This document shows positions 30,801-39,978 of a DNA stretch of 64,000 bases, one piece after another. Within the stretch, counting starts at the first letter, position 1. Every line of letters starts with the position of its first letter. A program made the translations under genes and the position numbers. The notes below the pieces were generated by a model, which worked only from the letters and a program-made list of their open reading frames with translations, ran no database searches and had not been told where the DNA came from. Source of the stretch: Flavobacteriaceae bacterium (GTDB taxonomy: Bacteria; Bacteroidota; Bacteroidia; Flavobacteriales; Flavobacteriaceae); NCBI GenBank assembly GCA_013373105.1, contig JABXIJ010000013.1, positions 56,212-120,211 of the forward strand, written 5' to 3'.

Positions 30801-31209
30801 GTTGTAATTCTAAAGATTTTTGTTCTATACTAGCAAGAATTAAATCTGAATTATATGCTGTATTTTTTAACTGTAAAACATTTAAAAGTTTGTCTTTAAC
30901 TTCAGGAAAATGATTGCCAATAATTTTTGATGATTCATCAAACGTTATTCCTTCTTTAAAGCCTATCAATTTAACAATTGGATAAACAATAAATCTTAGA
31001 AACAAAAAGGTTTCAAAAGCAATGAATAAGATAAATAAAATTGTTCTTGCAGAGGGTTTTAGCCAAAGAAAGTATTCAATAAATAGAATACAAAACAAAT
31101 AAAGTGCTCCAATAGAAAAAAACAAAATACTTCCTTTGATCAATTCGTTAGTGTAGTATTTCCTTGAGAATTGATGAAGTTTTTGTTCTATTTTTTTGTA
31201 CGATTCCAT
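27889..31209 (-). CDS. DUF4175-like large membrane protein with K/E/Q-rich coiled coil
   Basis: N-terminal TM helices, Ig-like region, then long KQEKQQQQLDEIQQELQ coiled coil. Confidence 0.8.
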   Translation of the reverse strand: MESYKKIEQKLHQFSRKYYTNELIKGSILFFSIGALYLFCILFIEYFLWLKPSARTILFILFIAFETFLFLRFIVYPIVKLIGFKEGITFDESSKIIGNHFPEVKDKLLNVLQLKNTAYNSDLILASIEQKSLELQPIPFIKAIDFKENKKYIKFALIPVLVYLISLFTVTNASLGDSLKRVVDYRTAYEPPAPFSFVLETTNLKTIQGNTFEITFKVIGSSIPEEVKIFYDNQTYYLQKTTPNTFSFTFSEVQNNISFYLEANNVQSKTYELNVIKTPTINSIVLELDYPNYTKRKDEVIQNTANLTIPVGTKVTWKATTIQTDSLAFITNASRDYFSKIDENSFNYTKNILIGVNYQITSSNTNLKDYESLQYAIDVVKDEFPIISVTSDIDSISRGTAQFAGQISDDYGLKKLNFVYYDEDRPTLKKQISLNLSKENIQTFFFQFPNNVELQKGVNYEMYFQVFDNDGVNGNKSAKSKVFSYRQKTDEELEQEFLEEQRNTIQNIENSLQKQEKQQQQLDEIQQELQNKKNLNWNDKKKIDNFIKRQEQYKQMMQRQTDKLEENLDEKQEKEPSLQEKKEDLKERIKELKKLEKQQRLLYEIQKMADKLNKEDLVQKAKELAQQNRQQQRSLEKTLEMVKRFYVEQKTMQIANKIDELSKKQEEVAKKENSTLAEQNKIKEEFNEIKKELDELNKDNEKLKEPLELPDVKNDEKEVDNALTKSEEELKQQNSKQAKQSQKQSSKKMKEMSAKMQQQMMEMQGESMEENMDDLRKILENLIIFSFQQEQLMKTFSEISTSHPDFGKDLKKQNEIKTYFEHIDDSLYVLSMRVPKISTTIQDDLSSAHYNLDQSLYNFTENRFNTGISNQRYVITAANNLADYLSNILNNMKNNMSMKMGKGKPKKQNGFTLPDLIKKQENLSEKMQKGLEKGEKKSDGKEGDKPNENNNGKKQCESINSNEDLDGELFEIFKQQSQLRQQLQDAIQENESENPGANSNAKKALKKMEELENEILEKGFNRATLQKMQNLNYELLKLDTAKLQQGKDKKRKSEANKKVFERNKVKALQFKKQFYNQIEILNRQSLPLQQIYKKKVRAYFSDQKKE
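30010..30025. promoter_or_regulatory. weaker parS-like site inside DUF4175 gene
   Basis: AGTTCCACGTGAAATA; 14/16 match to TGTTCCACGTGAAACA. Confidence 0.5.
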
Positions 31210-31320
31210 AATTGAAACCTAAAAATAATGCATTTTAAAGAACTATAAACCAAATAATTGTTAAAACAAAATGTAAGTATTCTAAAAAAACGCCTACTAA
31301 GCATAAAAGAATTCAAAACC

Positions 31321-32169
31321 ATGAAACAATTAGCCAAATTAATCATTATAATATTTTCATTATCATCGTTTTCACAAAGTCCTTGGACTCAAGAAATAGG
31401 AAAGTATTACACACAAATTTCATATACTTCAATATCAAACTATTCAACCCTTTTTGGAGATCCAGATTATAACACAGAAAGAGAAATTACAGATAGAACT
31501 ATTCAGTTTTTTGCTGAATATGGTTTAAGTGGTAAAACTTCGTTACTTGTAAATATTCCCTTTAAAATGATTAGAACTGGAGATTTAGCAACTATGTCTG
31601 GTATAAATGTATTACCTCCTGCAATTACAATTAGTGATACTAAAAACAGTCTTGGTAACATAGAGGTTGGTATAAAACATAATTTCTACAAAAAAGATTG
31701 GGTATTGTCTGGACAATTATCAGTTGAAGCAAATACTAGTAGTTACAACAATGCATCAGGAATTAGAACAGGATATAATGCTTGGTCATTTACTCCAATG
31801 TTTTTAGCAGGTAGAGGCTTTGGTAAAACCTATATTCAGGCATTTGTTGGGGCACACATAAGAACTAATAATTATAGCTCAAATTTTAGATTTGGTGGTG
31901 AAATTGGTAGAAAATTTTTTAATAGTGTTTGGGTAATTGGCTTTTTTGATGTCTCTTCTTCATTAAAAAATGGTAATATCAATTTATCTGCAGAAAATAT
32001 AGCAACAGGTTTGTATGTAAACGATCAAGAGTTTGGTGCTTATGGTTTAAAAGCAATTCTAGAATTTACGAATAGTTTTGGAATTAATGCAGGTTATGGT
32101 GGTGCTTTTTCTGGAAATAATGTTGCCAAAAGAGCAGCATTAAGCTTTGGTTTATATCAAAAATTTTAA
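31321..32169 (+). CDS. hypothetical secreted/outer-membrane protein
   Basis: Signal peptide MKQLAKLIIIIFSLSSFSQ; alternating beta-barrel-like C-terminus ending ...LSFGLYQKF. Confidence 0.7.
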   Translation: MKQLAKLIIIIFSLSSFSQSPWTQEIGKYYTQISYTSISNYSTLFGDPDYNTEREITDRTIQFFAEYGLSGKTSLLVNIPFKMIRTGDLATMSGINVLPPAITISDTKNSLGNIEVGIKHNFYKKDWVLSGQLSVEANTSSYNNASGIRTGYNAWSFTPMFLAGRGFGKTYIQAFVGAHIRTNNYSSNFRFGGEIGRKFFNSVWVIGFFDVSSSLKNGNINLSAENIATGLYVNDQEFGAYGLKAILEFTNSFGINAGYGGAFSGNNVAKRAALSFGLYQKF

Positions 32170-32190
32170 TCGTTCATTGTATTATTAAAT

Positions 32191-32219
32191 AGGCTCCTCT
32201 ATGTAGGAGTCTTTTTTTT
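32191..32219 (+). terminator. rho-independent terminator
   Basis: AGGCTCCT-CTATGT-AGGAGTCT followed by T-run. Confidence 0.75.
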
Positions 32220-32252
32220 ATCTGCTTATTTTACTTCTCTTTAAAGAAAAAG

Positions 32253-32260
32253 TATCTTTG
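32253..32260 (+). promoter_or_regulatory. Bacteroidota-type -7 element upstream of gltX
   Basis: TATCTTTG 22 bp upstream of ATG. Confidence 0.6.
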
Positions 32261-32282
32261 CAACCTCTTAAAAAATAGAAAA

Positions 32283-33803
32283 ATGGAATCTAAGGTTAGA
32301 GTGCGTTTTGCTCCAAGTCCAACAGGACCTTTACATATTGGTGGTGTAAGAACAGCTTTATACAATTATTTATTTGCAAAAAAACATGGTGGAACTTTTA
32401 TTCTTAGAATAGAAGATACAGATCAAACACGTTATGTAGCCAATGCAGAACAATATATTATTAATGCTCTTGAATGGTGTAATATTCCTTTTGATGAAGG
32501 ACCTACAAAAGAAGGTAATTTTGGACCTTACAGACAATCTGAGCGTAAAGATTTGTATAAAAAATATGCAGATGAATTGATTAAAAATGGTTGGGCATAT
32601 TATGCTTTTGATACTGCTGAACAATTAGATGCGCATAGAAAAGATCATGAAGAAAATGGAAAAACATTTATTTATAACTGGCACAATAGAGAGAAAGGAC
32701 GTTTAGTAAACTCTCTTGTTTTGAATGAAGAAGAAGTACAAAAAAGAATTAATTCTGGCGAAAAATTTGTAGTTCGTTTTAAAACTCCACAAGATGATTC
32801 TTTAGTCTTAGAAGATAAAATTCGTGGTAAAATTACTATAGACACCAACACTTTAGATGATAAAATATTATTTAAGAGTGATGGTATGCCAACTTATCAT
32901 TTAGCAAATATTGTAGACGATCATTTAATGGAGATTTCTCATGTAATACGTGGGGAAGAATGGTTGCCTTCTCTCCCACTTCACTATCTTTTATACAAAG
33001 CTTTTGGCTGGAAAACTCCAAGTTTTGCACATTTACCTCTAATTCTTAAACCAGTTGGTAAAGGAAAATTAAGTAAGCGTGATGGAGATAAAATAGGTTT
33101 TCCTGTATTTCCTTTAGAATATACCAATACTAAAACTCAAGAAGTTTCACGAGGCTATAAAGAAGATGGTTATTTTGCAGATGCATTTATAAATATGTTA
33201 GCATTCTTAGGATGGAATCCTGGAACAGAGCAAGAACTTTTTTCATTAGAAGAATTAGTTCAAGAATTTAATTTAGAGCGTGTAAGTAAGTCTGGTGCAA
33301 AATTTAACCCAGACAAAACAAAGTGGTTTCAGCAACAATATATGCAGCAAAAATCTAATGAGTTTTTAACTGATTTATACTTACCTATTTTAGAAGAAAA
33401 AGGAATAAAATCATCTAAAGAATTCGTGCAAAAAGTAATTGCTGCTGTTAAAGAAAGAGCTGTATTTGTAACTGATTTTTGGGAATTGTCATCGTTCTTT
33501 TTTGAAGCTCCAAAAGAATTTGATGCTAAAGCATCTAAGAAAAACTGGAAAGAAGGCACTACTGAATTAATGCAAGAATTAATTAGTGTTTTAGAAAGTA
33601 TAGAAGATTTTTCATCAGAAAATACAGAAACAAAAATTAAAGAATGGATAGTTTCAAAAGAAATTGGTTTTGGTAAAGTAATGCAACCTTTACGTTTAAG
33701 TTTAGTTGGTGCATTAAAAGGACCTCATTTATTTGATATTATTGCTATGATTGGTAAAACAGAAACTATTAGTAGAATTAAAAAAGCAATAGCAACGTTA
33801 TAA
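32283..33803 (+). CDS. gltX: glutamyl-tRNA synthetase
   Basis: VRVRFAPSPTGPLHIGGVRTALYNYLFAKKHGGTFILRIEDTDQTR; KLSKRDG. Confidence 0.97.
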   Translation: MESKVRVRFAPSPTGPLHIGGVRTALYNYLFAKKHGGTFILRIEDTDQTRYVANAEQYIINALEWCNIPFDEGPTKEGNFGPYRQSERKDLYKKYADELIKNGWAYYAFDTAEQLDAHRKDHEENGKTFIYNWHNREKGRLVNSLVLNEEEVQKRINSGEKFVVRFKTPQDDSLVLEDKIRGKITIDTNTLDDKILFKSDGMPTYHLANIVDDHLMEISHVIRGEEWLPSLPLHYLLYKAFGWKTPSFAHLPLILKPVGKGKLSKRDGDKIGFPVFPLEYTNTKTQEVSRGYKEDGYFADAFINMLAFLGWNPGTEQELFSLEELVQEFNLERVSKSGAKFNPDKTKWFQQQYMQQKSNEFLTDLYLPILEEKGIKSSKEFVQKVIAAVKERAVFVTDFWELSSFFFEAPKEFDAKASKKNWKEGTTELMQELISVLESIEDFSSENTETKIKEWIVSKEIGFGKVMQPLRLSLVGALKGPHLFDIIAMIGKTETISRIKKAIATL

Positions 33804-33825
33804 AAATTGCTAACTTTTATTATTT

Positions 33826-33853
33826 AACCTCTCAATATCTGAGAGGTTTTTTT
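33826..33853 (+). terminator. rho-independent terminator
   Basis: AACCTCTCA-ATATC-TGAGAGGTT followed by T-run. Confidence 0.85.
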
Positions 33854-33957
33854 ATTTAGTATTGTAACAAAATTAAAAAGTTAGCGACTAATAAATACAG
33901 ACTTAATTTCTGTATCTTTACTAAAAACCTAATTATCAACTTTTAAAATTAAACATT

Positions 33958-34881
33958 ATGTCTCCATCAATGATTATCATTGTCTTTTTAGGAGCAGTAA
34001 TAATACTTGCTTCTTTCTTTATTGTTAAACAACAAACAGCTGCTATTATAGAGCGTTTTGGACGTTTTCAAAGCATTAGAAACTCTGGTTTACAAATGAA
34101 AATTCCTTTAGTAGATAGAGTTGCTGGTAGGTTAAGTTTAAGAATTCAGCAATTAGATGTAATTGTAGAAACCAAAACGTTAGACGATGTTTTTGTAAAA
34201 CTAAAAGTATCTGTACAATATGTAGTTTTAAAAGACAAAGTTTATGATGCCTTTTACAAGCTAGATTATCCTCATGATCAAATAACTTCTTTTGTTTTTG
34301 ATGTAGTTAGAGCAGAAGTACCAAAAATGAAATTAGACGATGTGTTTGTAAAAAAAGATGATATTGCTATAGCTGTAAAAAGTGAATTACAAGAGTACAT
34401 GTCTGATTATGGTTTTGATATTATAAAAACCTTAGTTACAGATATAGACCCAGATGCACAAGTTAAGGCTGCTATGAACAGAATTAACGCTGCAGATAGA
34501 GAAAAAACAGCTGCGCAATATGAAGGTGATGCACAACGTATTTTAATTGTAGAAAAAGCTAAAGCAGAAGCAGAAAGTAAACGTTTACAAGGACAAGGTA
34601 TTGCAGATCAAAGACGTGAAATTGCTCGTGGTTTAGAAGAATCTGTAGATGTATTAAATAGAGTAGGTATTAATAGCCAAGAAGCATCTGCTTTAATTGT
34701 TGTAACTCAACATTATGATACACTTCAAGCTATTGGTGAAGAAACAAATAGTAACTTAATTTTATTACCAAACTCGCCACAAGCAGGTAGTAATATGTTA
34801 AATGATATGGTAGCAAGTTTTACTGCAAGTAACCAAATTGGTGAAGCAATGAAACAAAATAATAAAAATAAAGATTCTTAA
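33958..34881 (+). CDS. SPFH/Band 7 domain protein
   Basis: N-terminal TM; IIERFGRFQSIRNSGLQMKIPLVDRVAGRLSLRIQQLDV; AKAEAESKRLQGQGIADQRREI. Confidence 0.92.
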   Translation: MSPSMIIIVFLGAVIILASFFIVKQQTAAIIERFGRFQSIRNSGLQMKIPLVDRVAGRLSLRIQQLDVIVETKTLDDVFVKLKVSVQYVVLKDKVYDAFYKLDYPHDQITSFVFDVVRAEVPKMKLDDVFVKKDDIAIAVKSELQEYMSDYGFDIIKTLVTDIDPDAQVKAAMNRINAADREKTAAQYEGDAQRILIVEKAKAEAESKRLQGQGIADQRREIARGLEESVDVLNRVGINSQEASALIVVTQHYDTLQAIGEETNSNLILLPNSPQAGSNMLNDMVASFTASNQIGEAMKQNNKNKDS

Positions 34882-34902
34882 TAGAATTAACTTTTAAACA
34901 AA

Positions 34903-34936
34903 AAAAAGCGCTTTCAATTTAGAAAGCGCTTTTTTA
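34903..34936. terminator. bidirectional rho-independent terminator
   Basis: AAAAAGCGCTTTC-aattta-GAAAGCGCTTTTTT between convergent genes. Confidence 0.9.
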
Positions 34937-34951
34937 TTATCTCGTAAAGTA

Positions 34952-35146
34952 TTACTTGTTTTTCTCTTCTAATTTCTCATCAGATTCTTCCTTAGAGGCT
35001 TTTTTAAACTCTTTAATTCCACCCCCTAAACCTTTCATTAATTCTGGGATTTTTTTTCCACCAAACAATAATAAAACTGCTAAAGCAATTAAAATCCAAG
35101 AACCACCACTAGGCATTCCTAATAAAAATATATGTAATGTGTTCAT
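34952..35146 (-). CDS. TatA/E-family twin-arginine translocase component
   Basis: [39 protein letters not shown]. Confidence 0.92.
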   Translation of the reverse strand: MNTLHIFLLGMPSGGSWILIALAVLLLFGGKKIPELMKGLGGGIKEFKKASKEESDEKLEEKNK

Positions 35147-35188
35147 CTTCTCAATATTTATGTTGCAAAGATATAAAAAAGCTTGGTA

Positions 35189-35881
35189 TTAATTTCTTTT
35201 TTGAATAATACCTCCAATAACTTTTTTCTCTTCTTTCTTTTCTGGGTTTCCTTTGTAAAAGATTGATCCTCCAAATCCTACTTTTGCAACTAGGTTTTTA
35301 CCGCTATTAATTTCTGCTTTTGCTCCAGATTCAGCATTAATATTTGTATCGATTTCTGTTGTTAAATTAAACCCATGAAAAACACCATATAAATCTAAAA
35401 CTGTTTCTTGATTTTTAGTAGTTCCTGTTAATTTAATAACACCTCCTGATGAACATTTTATATGTATTGTTTCAGAAATATTTACTACTAAATTAATTAA
35501 TGCTCTCTCTTGAGATTTAACTTCTAATTTAGTCTGATTAATATCTTTACCAGTAATTGTAGCGCCTTCATTTGCGTCAATAACTTCAAGTGTAGAGTTG
35601 TAATATAGTTTTATTAAAATTTCTCCATTAGCTGAATTTTTTTTTGGATTTAAAGAAAAAGGTAAACTAAACTTTAAAGTTTTATCTATATTTTTAATTT
35701 TAACATCTTCAGATTTATCACCAGTAATAACTACTTTATTCTCTGATGATTTAATCAATTCTAACTCTATACCATTAAATACTTTTAAGGTTGTGAAATC
35801 ACCAATATTCTGTTCTACTTTAGACTGTGCTTTTACAGTTATACTTAAACTAACTAGTAATAATAAGATTAATTTTTTCAT
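35189..35881 (-). CDS. secreted head-GIN/DUF2807-like protein
   Basis: Signal peptide; FTTLKVFNGIELELIKSSENKVVITGD; repeated short beta-strand pattern. Confidence 0.75.
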   Translation of the reverse strand: MKKLILLLLVSLSITVKAQSKVEQNIGDFTTLKVFNGIELELIKSSENKVVITGDKSEDVKIKNIDKTLKFSLPFSLNPKKNSANGEILIKLYYNSTLEVIDANEGATITGKDINQTKLEVKSQERALINLVVNISETIHIKCSSGGVIKLTGTTKNQETVLDLYGVFHGFNLTTEIDTNINAESGAKAEINSGKNLVAKVGFGGSIFYKGNPEKKEEKKVIGGIIQKRN

Positions 35882-35981
35882 ATGTTAAATTTTAACCTAT
35901 GTAAACATATTAAATTATATAACAACAAAACGTTGTTATATTAATATTGTTATAAAAATTATATAATTTTTAGCTATTTAG

Positions 35982-38183
35982 CTAATCTTCAATAAGATCA
36001 AAATCTAGATGTTTGCGTTCTAAGTCTGTTTTTTTAACTTTAACTTTTACATCATCTCCTAATTGATATAAGTGTTTTGTGGCTTGCCCAACAATAGCAT
36101 ATTGTTCTTCGTCAAAAATATAATAATCGCTTTTAATATCTCTAATTCTAACCATTCCTTCACATTTATTCTTGGTAATTTCAACATAAATTCCCCATTC
36201 TGTAACACCTGTAATTACTCCTTCAAATACTTCATCTTTATGATCTTGCATGTATTTTACTTGCATGTATTTTATAGAATCTCGTTCTGCTTTTGAGGCT
36301 AATTCTTCGCGTTTTGAAGAATGTTTACAACATTCTTCATAAACTTCTTGTTTAGGCTGACTTCCTCCATCTAAATAATGCTGTAATAAACGATGTGTCA
36401 TAACATCTGGATAACGCCTTATTGGTGATGTAAAGTGACTATAATAATCGAAAGCTAAACCATAATGACCAATATTAAATGTAGTATATTCTGCTTTAGA
36501 CATAGATCTAATAGTTAAAGTTTCTATCATATTAGATTCTGCTTTACCATGCACATCACTTAATAATTTATTTAAAGAATCTGAAGTTGCTTCTCTAGTT
36601 GTTGTATCTATTTTATAACCAAATTTACTAATGATGTTTTGTAAAGAAGCTAATTTTTCTACATCTGGTTCATCATGAACTCTATATACAAATGTTTTAT
36701 TTGTAGGTCTTCCACCTTTACCTTTTCCAATGAATTCAGCTACTTTTTTATTAGCTAATAACATGAATTCTTCAATTAATTTATTTGCGTCTTTTGCTTC
36801 TTTAAAATATACTCCTATTGGATCTGCATGTTCATTTAAATTAAACTTCACTTCTACTCTATCAAAAGAAATTGCACCAGCTTTCATGCGTTTTTTTCTC
36901 ATGATTTTTGCAAGCTCATCAAGTTTTAAAATTGCTTCTACAATAGCATCATCTACAGTATATTCTTGTCCTGTTAAAGAAACATTTGCAGGAATACTAT
37001 TGTTTTTATTTTCTATAATAACTTGTGCTTCTTCATAAGCAAAACGTTGATCTGAATAGGTTACAGTTCTTCCAAACCATTGCTTTTTTAAGTTTGCATT
37101 CTCATCAATTTCAAATACTGCAGAAAAAGTTAATTTTTCTTCATTAGGTCTTAATGAACAAACTCCATTTGATAGCATTTCTGGTAACATTGGTACTACT
37201 CTATCTACTAAATAAACTGATGTTGCTCTACTGTAAGCTTCTTCATCTAAAATTGTTTTAGGCTGAACATAATGTGAAACATCTGCAATATGAATTCCTA
37301 TTTCATAATTACCATTTTCTAGTTTTTTAAATGATAGAGCATCATCGAAATCTTTAGCATCTTTCGGGTCGATAGTAAAAGTTAAATCACCTCTCATATC
37401 TCTACGTTTAGCAATTTCTTCGTTTGTTATTTCTGTTAATAATTGCTTAGCATCTTCTTCTACTTCTTTTGGAAATTCGTAAGGTAAATCATACTCTAAT
37501 AAAATAGAATGCATTTCTGTATTATGATCTCCTGGTTTTCCTAAAACTTTAGTTATTTTTCCAAATGGATTTTTAGAATTTTCTGGCCAATCTATAATAG
37601 TTGCTTGCACTTTATCACCATGTTCAGCTCCATTTAATTTACTTTGTGATATAAAAATATCAACATACATTTTTGTACTGTCTGGTAATACAAATCCGAA
37701 GTTTTTATTCATTTGTAAAACTCCAACAAAATCTGTTTTAGCACGTTCTATAATTTCTACAACATCTGCTTCTAATTTATTAGATCTTCTTTTTTTATAT
37801 ACATAAACACGAACAACATCGCCATGTAAACCTTTTCCTAAATTTACATTAGGAACAAAAATATCTTGATCGTAATCGTCTGAAATAAAATAAGCATTTC
37901 CATTAGATGTAGCATCTAAAGTGCCTATAGAATATTTTCTATCTTCATTAACTTGAAATTTACCTCTATCTACTTCTAGTATTTTTTTTGATGCTGTTAG
38001 TTCAGTTAATTTTTTTAAAATTTGGGTTTTACCATCAGTATCTGAAATACCCATTTTTGCAGCAATTTGTTTATAATTGTAGTTTTTGTTACTGTCTTCA
38101 TTTAAGATTTTAAAGATATTTCTAGTTAAATCTTTAATTACTCTTCCTTTCTTTTTGTAATGATTTTTTTTCTTTCTTGGCAT
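35982..38183 (-). CDS. rnr: ribonuclease R
   Basis: DLTFTIDPKDAKDFDDALSFKKLENGNYEIGIHIADVSHYV; HFTSPIRRYPDVMTHRLL; S1 domain at C-terminus. Confidence 0.96.
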   Translation of the reverse strand: MPRKKKNHYKKKGRVIKDLTRNIFKILNEDSNKNYNYKQIAAKMGISDTDGKTQILKKLTELTASKKILEVDRGKFQVNEDRKYSIGTLDATSNGNAYFISDDYDQDIFVPNVNLGKGLHGDVVRVYVYKKRRSNKLEADVVEIIERAKTDFVGVLQMNKNFGFVLPDSTKMYVDIFISQSKLNGAEHGDKVQATIIDWPENSKNPFGKITKVLGKPGDHNTEMHSILLEYDLPYEFPKEVEEDAKQLLTEITNEEIAKRRDMRGDLTFTIDPKDAKDFDDALSFKKLENGNYEIGIHIADVSHYVQPKTILDEEAYSRATSVYLVDRVVPMLPEMLSNGVCSLRPNEEKLTFSAVFEIDENANLKKQWFGRTVTYSDQRFAYEEAQVIIENKNNSIPANVSLTGQEYTVDDAIVEAILKLDELAKIMRKKRMKAGAISFDRVEVKFNLNEHADPIGVYFKEAKDANKLIEEFMLLANKKVAEFIGKGKGGRPTNKTFVYRVHDEPDVEKLASLQNIISKFGYKIDTTTREATSDSLNKLLSDVHGKAESNMIETLTIRSMSKAEYTTFNIGHYGLAFDYYSHFTSPIRRYPDVMTHRLLQHYLDGGSQPKQEVYEECCKHSSKREELASKAERDSIKYMQVKYMQDHKDEVFEGVITGVTEWGIYVEITKNKCEGMVRIRDIKSDYYIFDEEQYAIVGQATKHLYQLGDDVKVKVKKTDLERKHLDFDLIED

Positions 38184-38295
38184 AAATGCTTTCTAAATTT
38201 ATAAGTTACCAAAATACAATTAATTAGTTTTTAAATTATTAATTATCTGTTATCATTCTTATTTTGTATTTTCAAATGCTATTTATTGGTAAGGT

Positions 38296-39198
38296 ATGAT
38301 AAATTCTTGGTTTGTAATTGCAAATCCAACTTCAGGTAATAAAAATTTTACAGAAAACTGGAAGTATATTAAACAACAATTAACAATTAGTAATATTGAT
38401 TTTGCCTCTGCTTTTACAGAATTCAGTTCTCATGAAATTGATCTTGTTCAAGAAGCAATAAAAAAAGGGTATAGAAAATTCTTAGCTGTTGGTGGAGATG
38501 GAACTTTACATCATGTAGTTAATGGTATTATGCATCAAAAAGAGGTTAAAACTACTGATATTACTGTTGGTGTAATTCCTTTAGGTACAGGAAATGATTG
38601 GATTAAAACCTATAATATTCCTAATAATATTGAAAATGCTATAGAAATTATTTTACAAAACAAAACCACATTACAAGATATTGGTGAGCTTTTCTCTAAT
38701 TTAAAAACCAGGTATTTTGCTAATTCTGCTGGTTTAGGTTACGATGCTTATGTAGTTCATAAATTAAATAAATTAAAACCTTTTGGTTCTTTAAGTTATT
38801 TAATTGCAGGTGCTTATGGTTTATTTTTCTATAAAAAATCTAAATACACCATTTTTATAAACAATAAAAAAATTAATTATAAGTGTTTAATGGTATTCTT
38901 TGGTATTTGTAAATTTTCTGGAAATGGAATGCAATTTACTACTAATGTTAATCCTAAAGATGGGTTATTAGATATTAGTATTGTTAAAAATTTTACGTTT
39001 TTAAATTTACTATTAAACCTCTCTAAACTTTACGATGGTTCTATTGTACATCATAAAAAAGTAGTTACTTATAAATCTAAAGAAATTAAAATTATACCTC
39101 ATAAAAAAACAAGAATTCAAGCAGATGGCGAATTAGTAGATATAGGTGAAGTAACTGTAAAAATTATTCCAGAAGCTATAAACTTTATTACAAATTGA
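38296..39198 (+). CDS. diacylglycerol kinase family lipid kinase
   Basis: WFVIANPTSGNKNF, AVGGDGTLHHVVNGI, GVIPLGTGNDWIKTY. Confidence 0.9.
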   Translation: MINSWFVIANPTSGNKNFTENWKYIKQQLTISNIDFASAFTEFSSHEIDLVQEAIKKGYRKFLAVGGDGTLHHVVNGIMHQKEVKTTDITVGVIPLGTGNDWIKTYNIPNNIENAIEIILQNKTTLQDIGELFSNLKTRYFANSAGLGYDAYVVHKLNKLKPFGSLSYLIAGAYGLFFYKKSKYTIFINNKKINYKCLMVFFGICKFSGNGMQFTTNVNPKDGLLDISIVKNFTFLNLLLNLSKLYDGSIVHHKKVVTYKSKEIKIIPHKKTRIQADGELVDIGEVTVKIIPEAINFITN

Positions 39199-39280
39199 GA
39201 CAAAAGTTAAAAAAAACTTAAAAAATCTGTAACGAATTCTAAAATATTACGTCTTTCTTATAAGAAGACATTGTTTTAGA

Positions 39281-39391
39281 ATGAAAAACCTCCGCAAAAT
39301 AATAGCTTTATTCGCCTGTATTTTTATTATAGGCATCTACCTTATTGTAAATTCAGTAAACAAATCTTTAAAAGAAAAACAACCTACATAA
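39281..39391 (+). CDS. small membrane protein (36 aa) followed by in-frame extension after a TAA
   Basis: MKNLRKIIALFACIFIIGIYLIVNSVNKSLKEKQPT*; the same frame continues KTVQIQKDTTYLLKAEKKTKTV* to 39460. Confidence 0.5.
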   Translation: MKNLRKIIALFACIFIIGIYLIVNSVNKSLKEKQPT

Positions 39392-39466
39392 AAAACAGTT
39401 CAGATTCAAAAAGACACTACTTATCTTTTAAAAGCTGAAAAGAAAACTAAAACAGTTTAACTTCTT

Positions 39467-39767
39467 TTATTAACATTCTTTATTATTATTATTTTTCTTT
39501 TTAAAATTTTTAAACCTCTATTATGTTTATAATAGTTTGTGAATAGGTACAGTAAATTTATTAAAGATTTCTTTTATTTATGATTTATTAAATTTAATTG
39601 ACAATTTATAAGACTATTAAACTATTAAAAATCAATAAAAAAAATACCTTATCAACAATTGTTATTAACATTAATTGACATCCTTTTTTTAATAATTTTA
39701 AAAATTTCTATGTAAATAAATTGTAAATTTTATGTTGATAAACTTTTATGAAAAATCAATAAAAAAA
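39467..39767. other. candidate replication-origin-like region (AT-rich, clustered TTATYAACA motifs, 17-bp direct repeat)
   Basis: TTATTAACA 39467, TTATCAACA 39649, TTATTAACA 39662, TGTTGATAA 39733; AAAAATCAATAAAAAAA at 39627-39643 and 39751-39767. Confidence 0.35.
39627..39767. repeat. 17-bp direct repeat pair
   Basis: AAAAATCAATAAAAAAA at 39627-39643 and 39751-39767. Confidence 0.8.
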
Positions 39768-39978
39768 TTTGCTTTTTAAGAATTCATATTTGTGTTGTAA
39801 TAATTTTGAAATATACCAAATAAAGTTTCTAATAAATTATAATAAGTTCTTAACAATAACTTAAAACATGTAAATCTTTCAAAATTAAATAGTTATTAAA
39901 AACCAAGTATTTTTAATTGTTTATAACTGATTTTACCTGTTAATTTCTCTATTTTTGTACTTAATAATTCAATTAATT

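Noticed and set aside
27889-31209. K/E/Q-rich DUF4175 protein as a novel structural protein
   Set aside because: Large DUF4175-type proteins with such coiled coils are common in Flavobacteriia; nothing here sets it apart.
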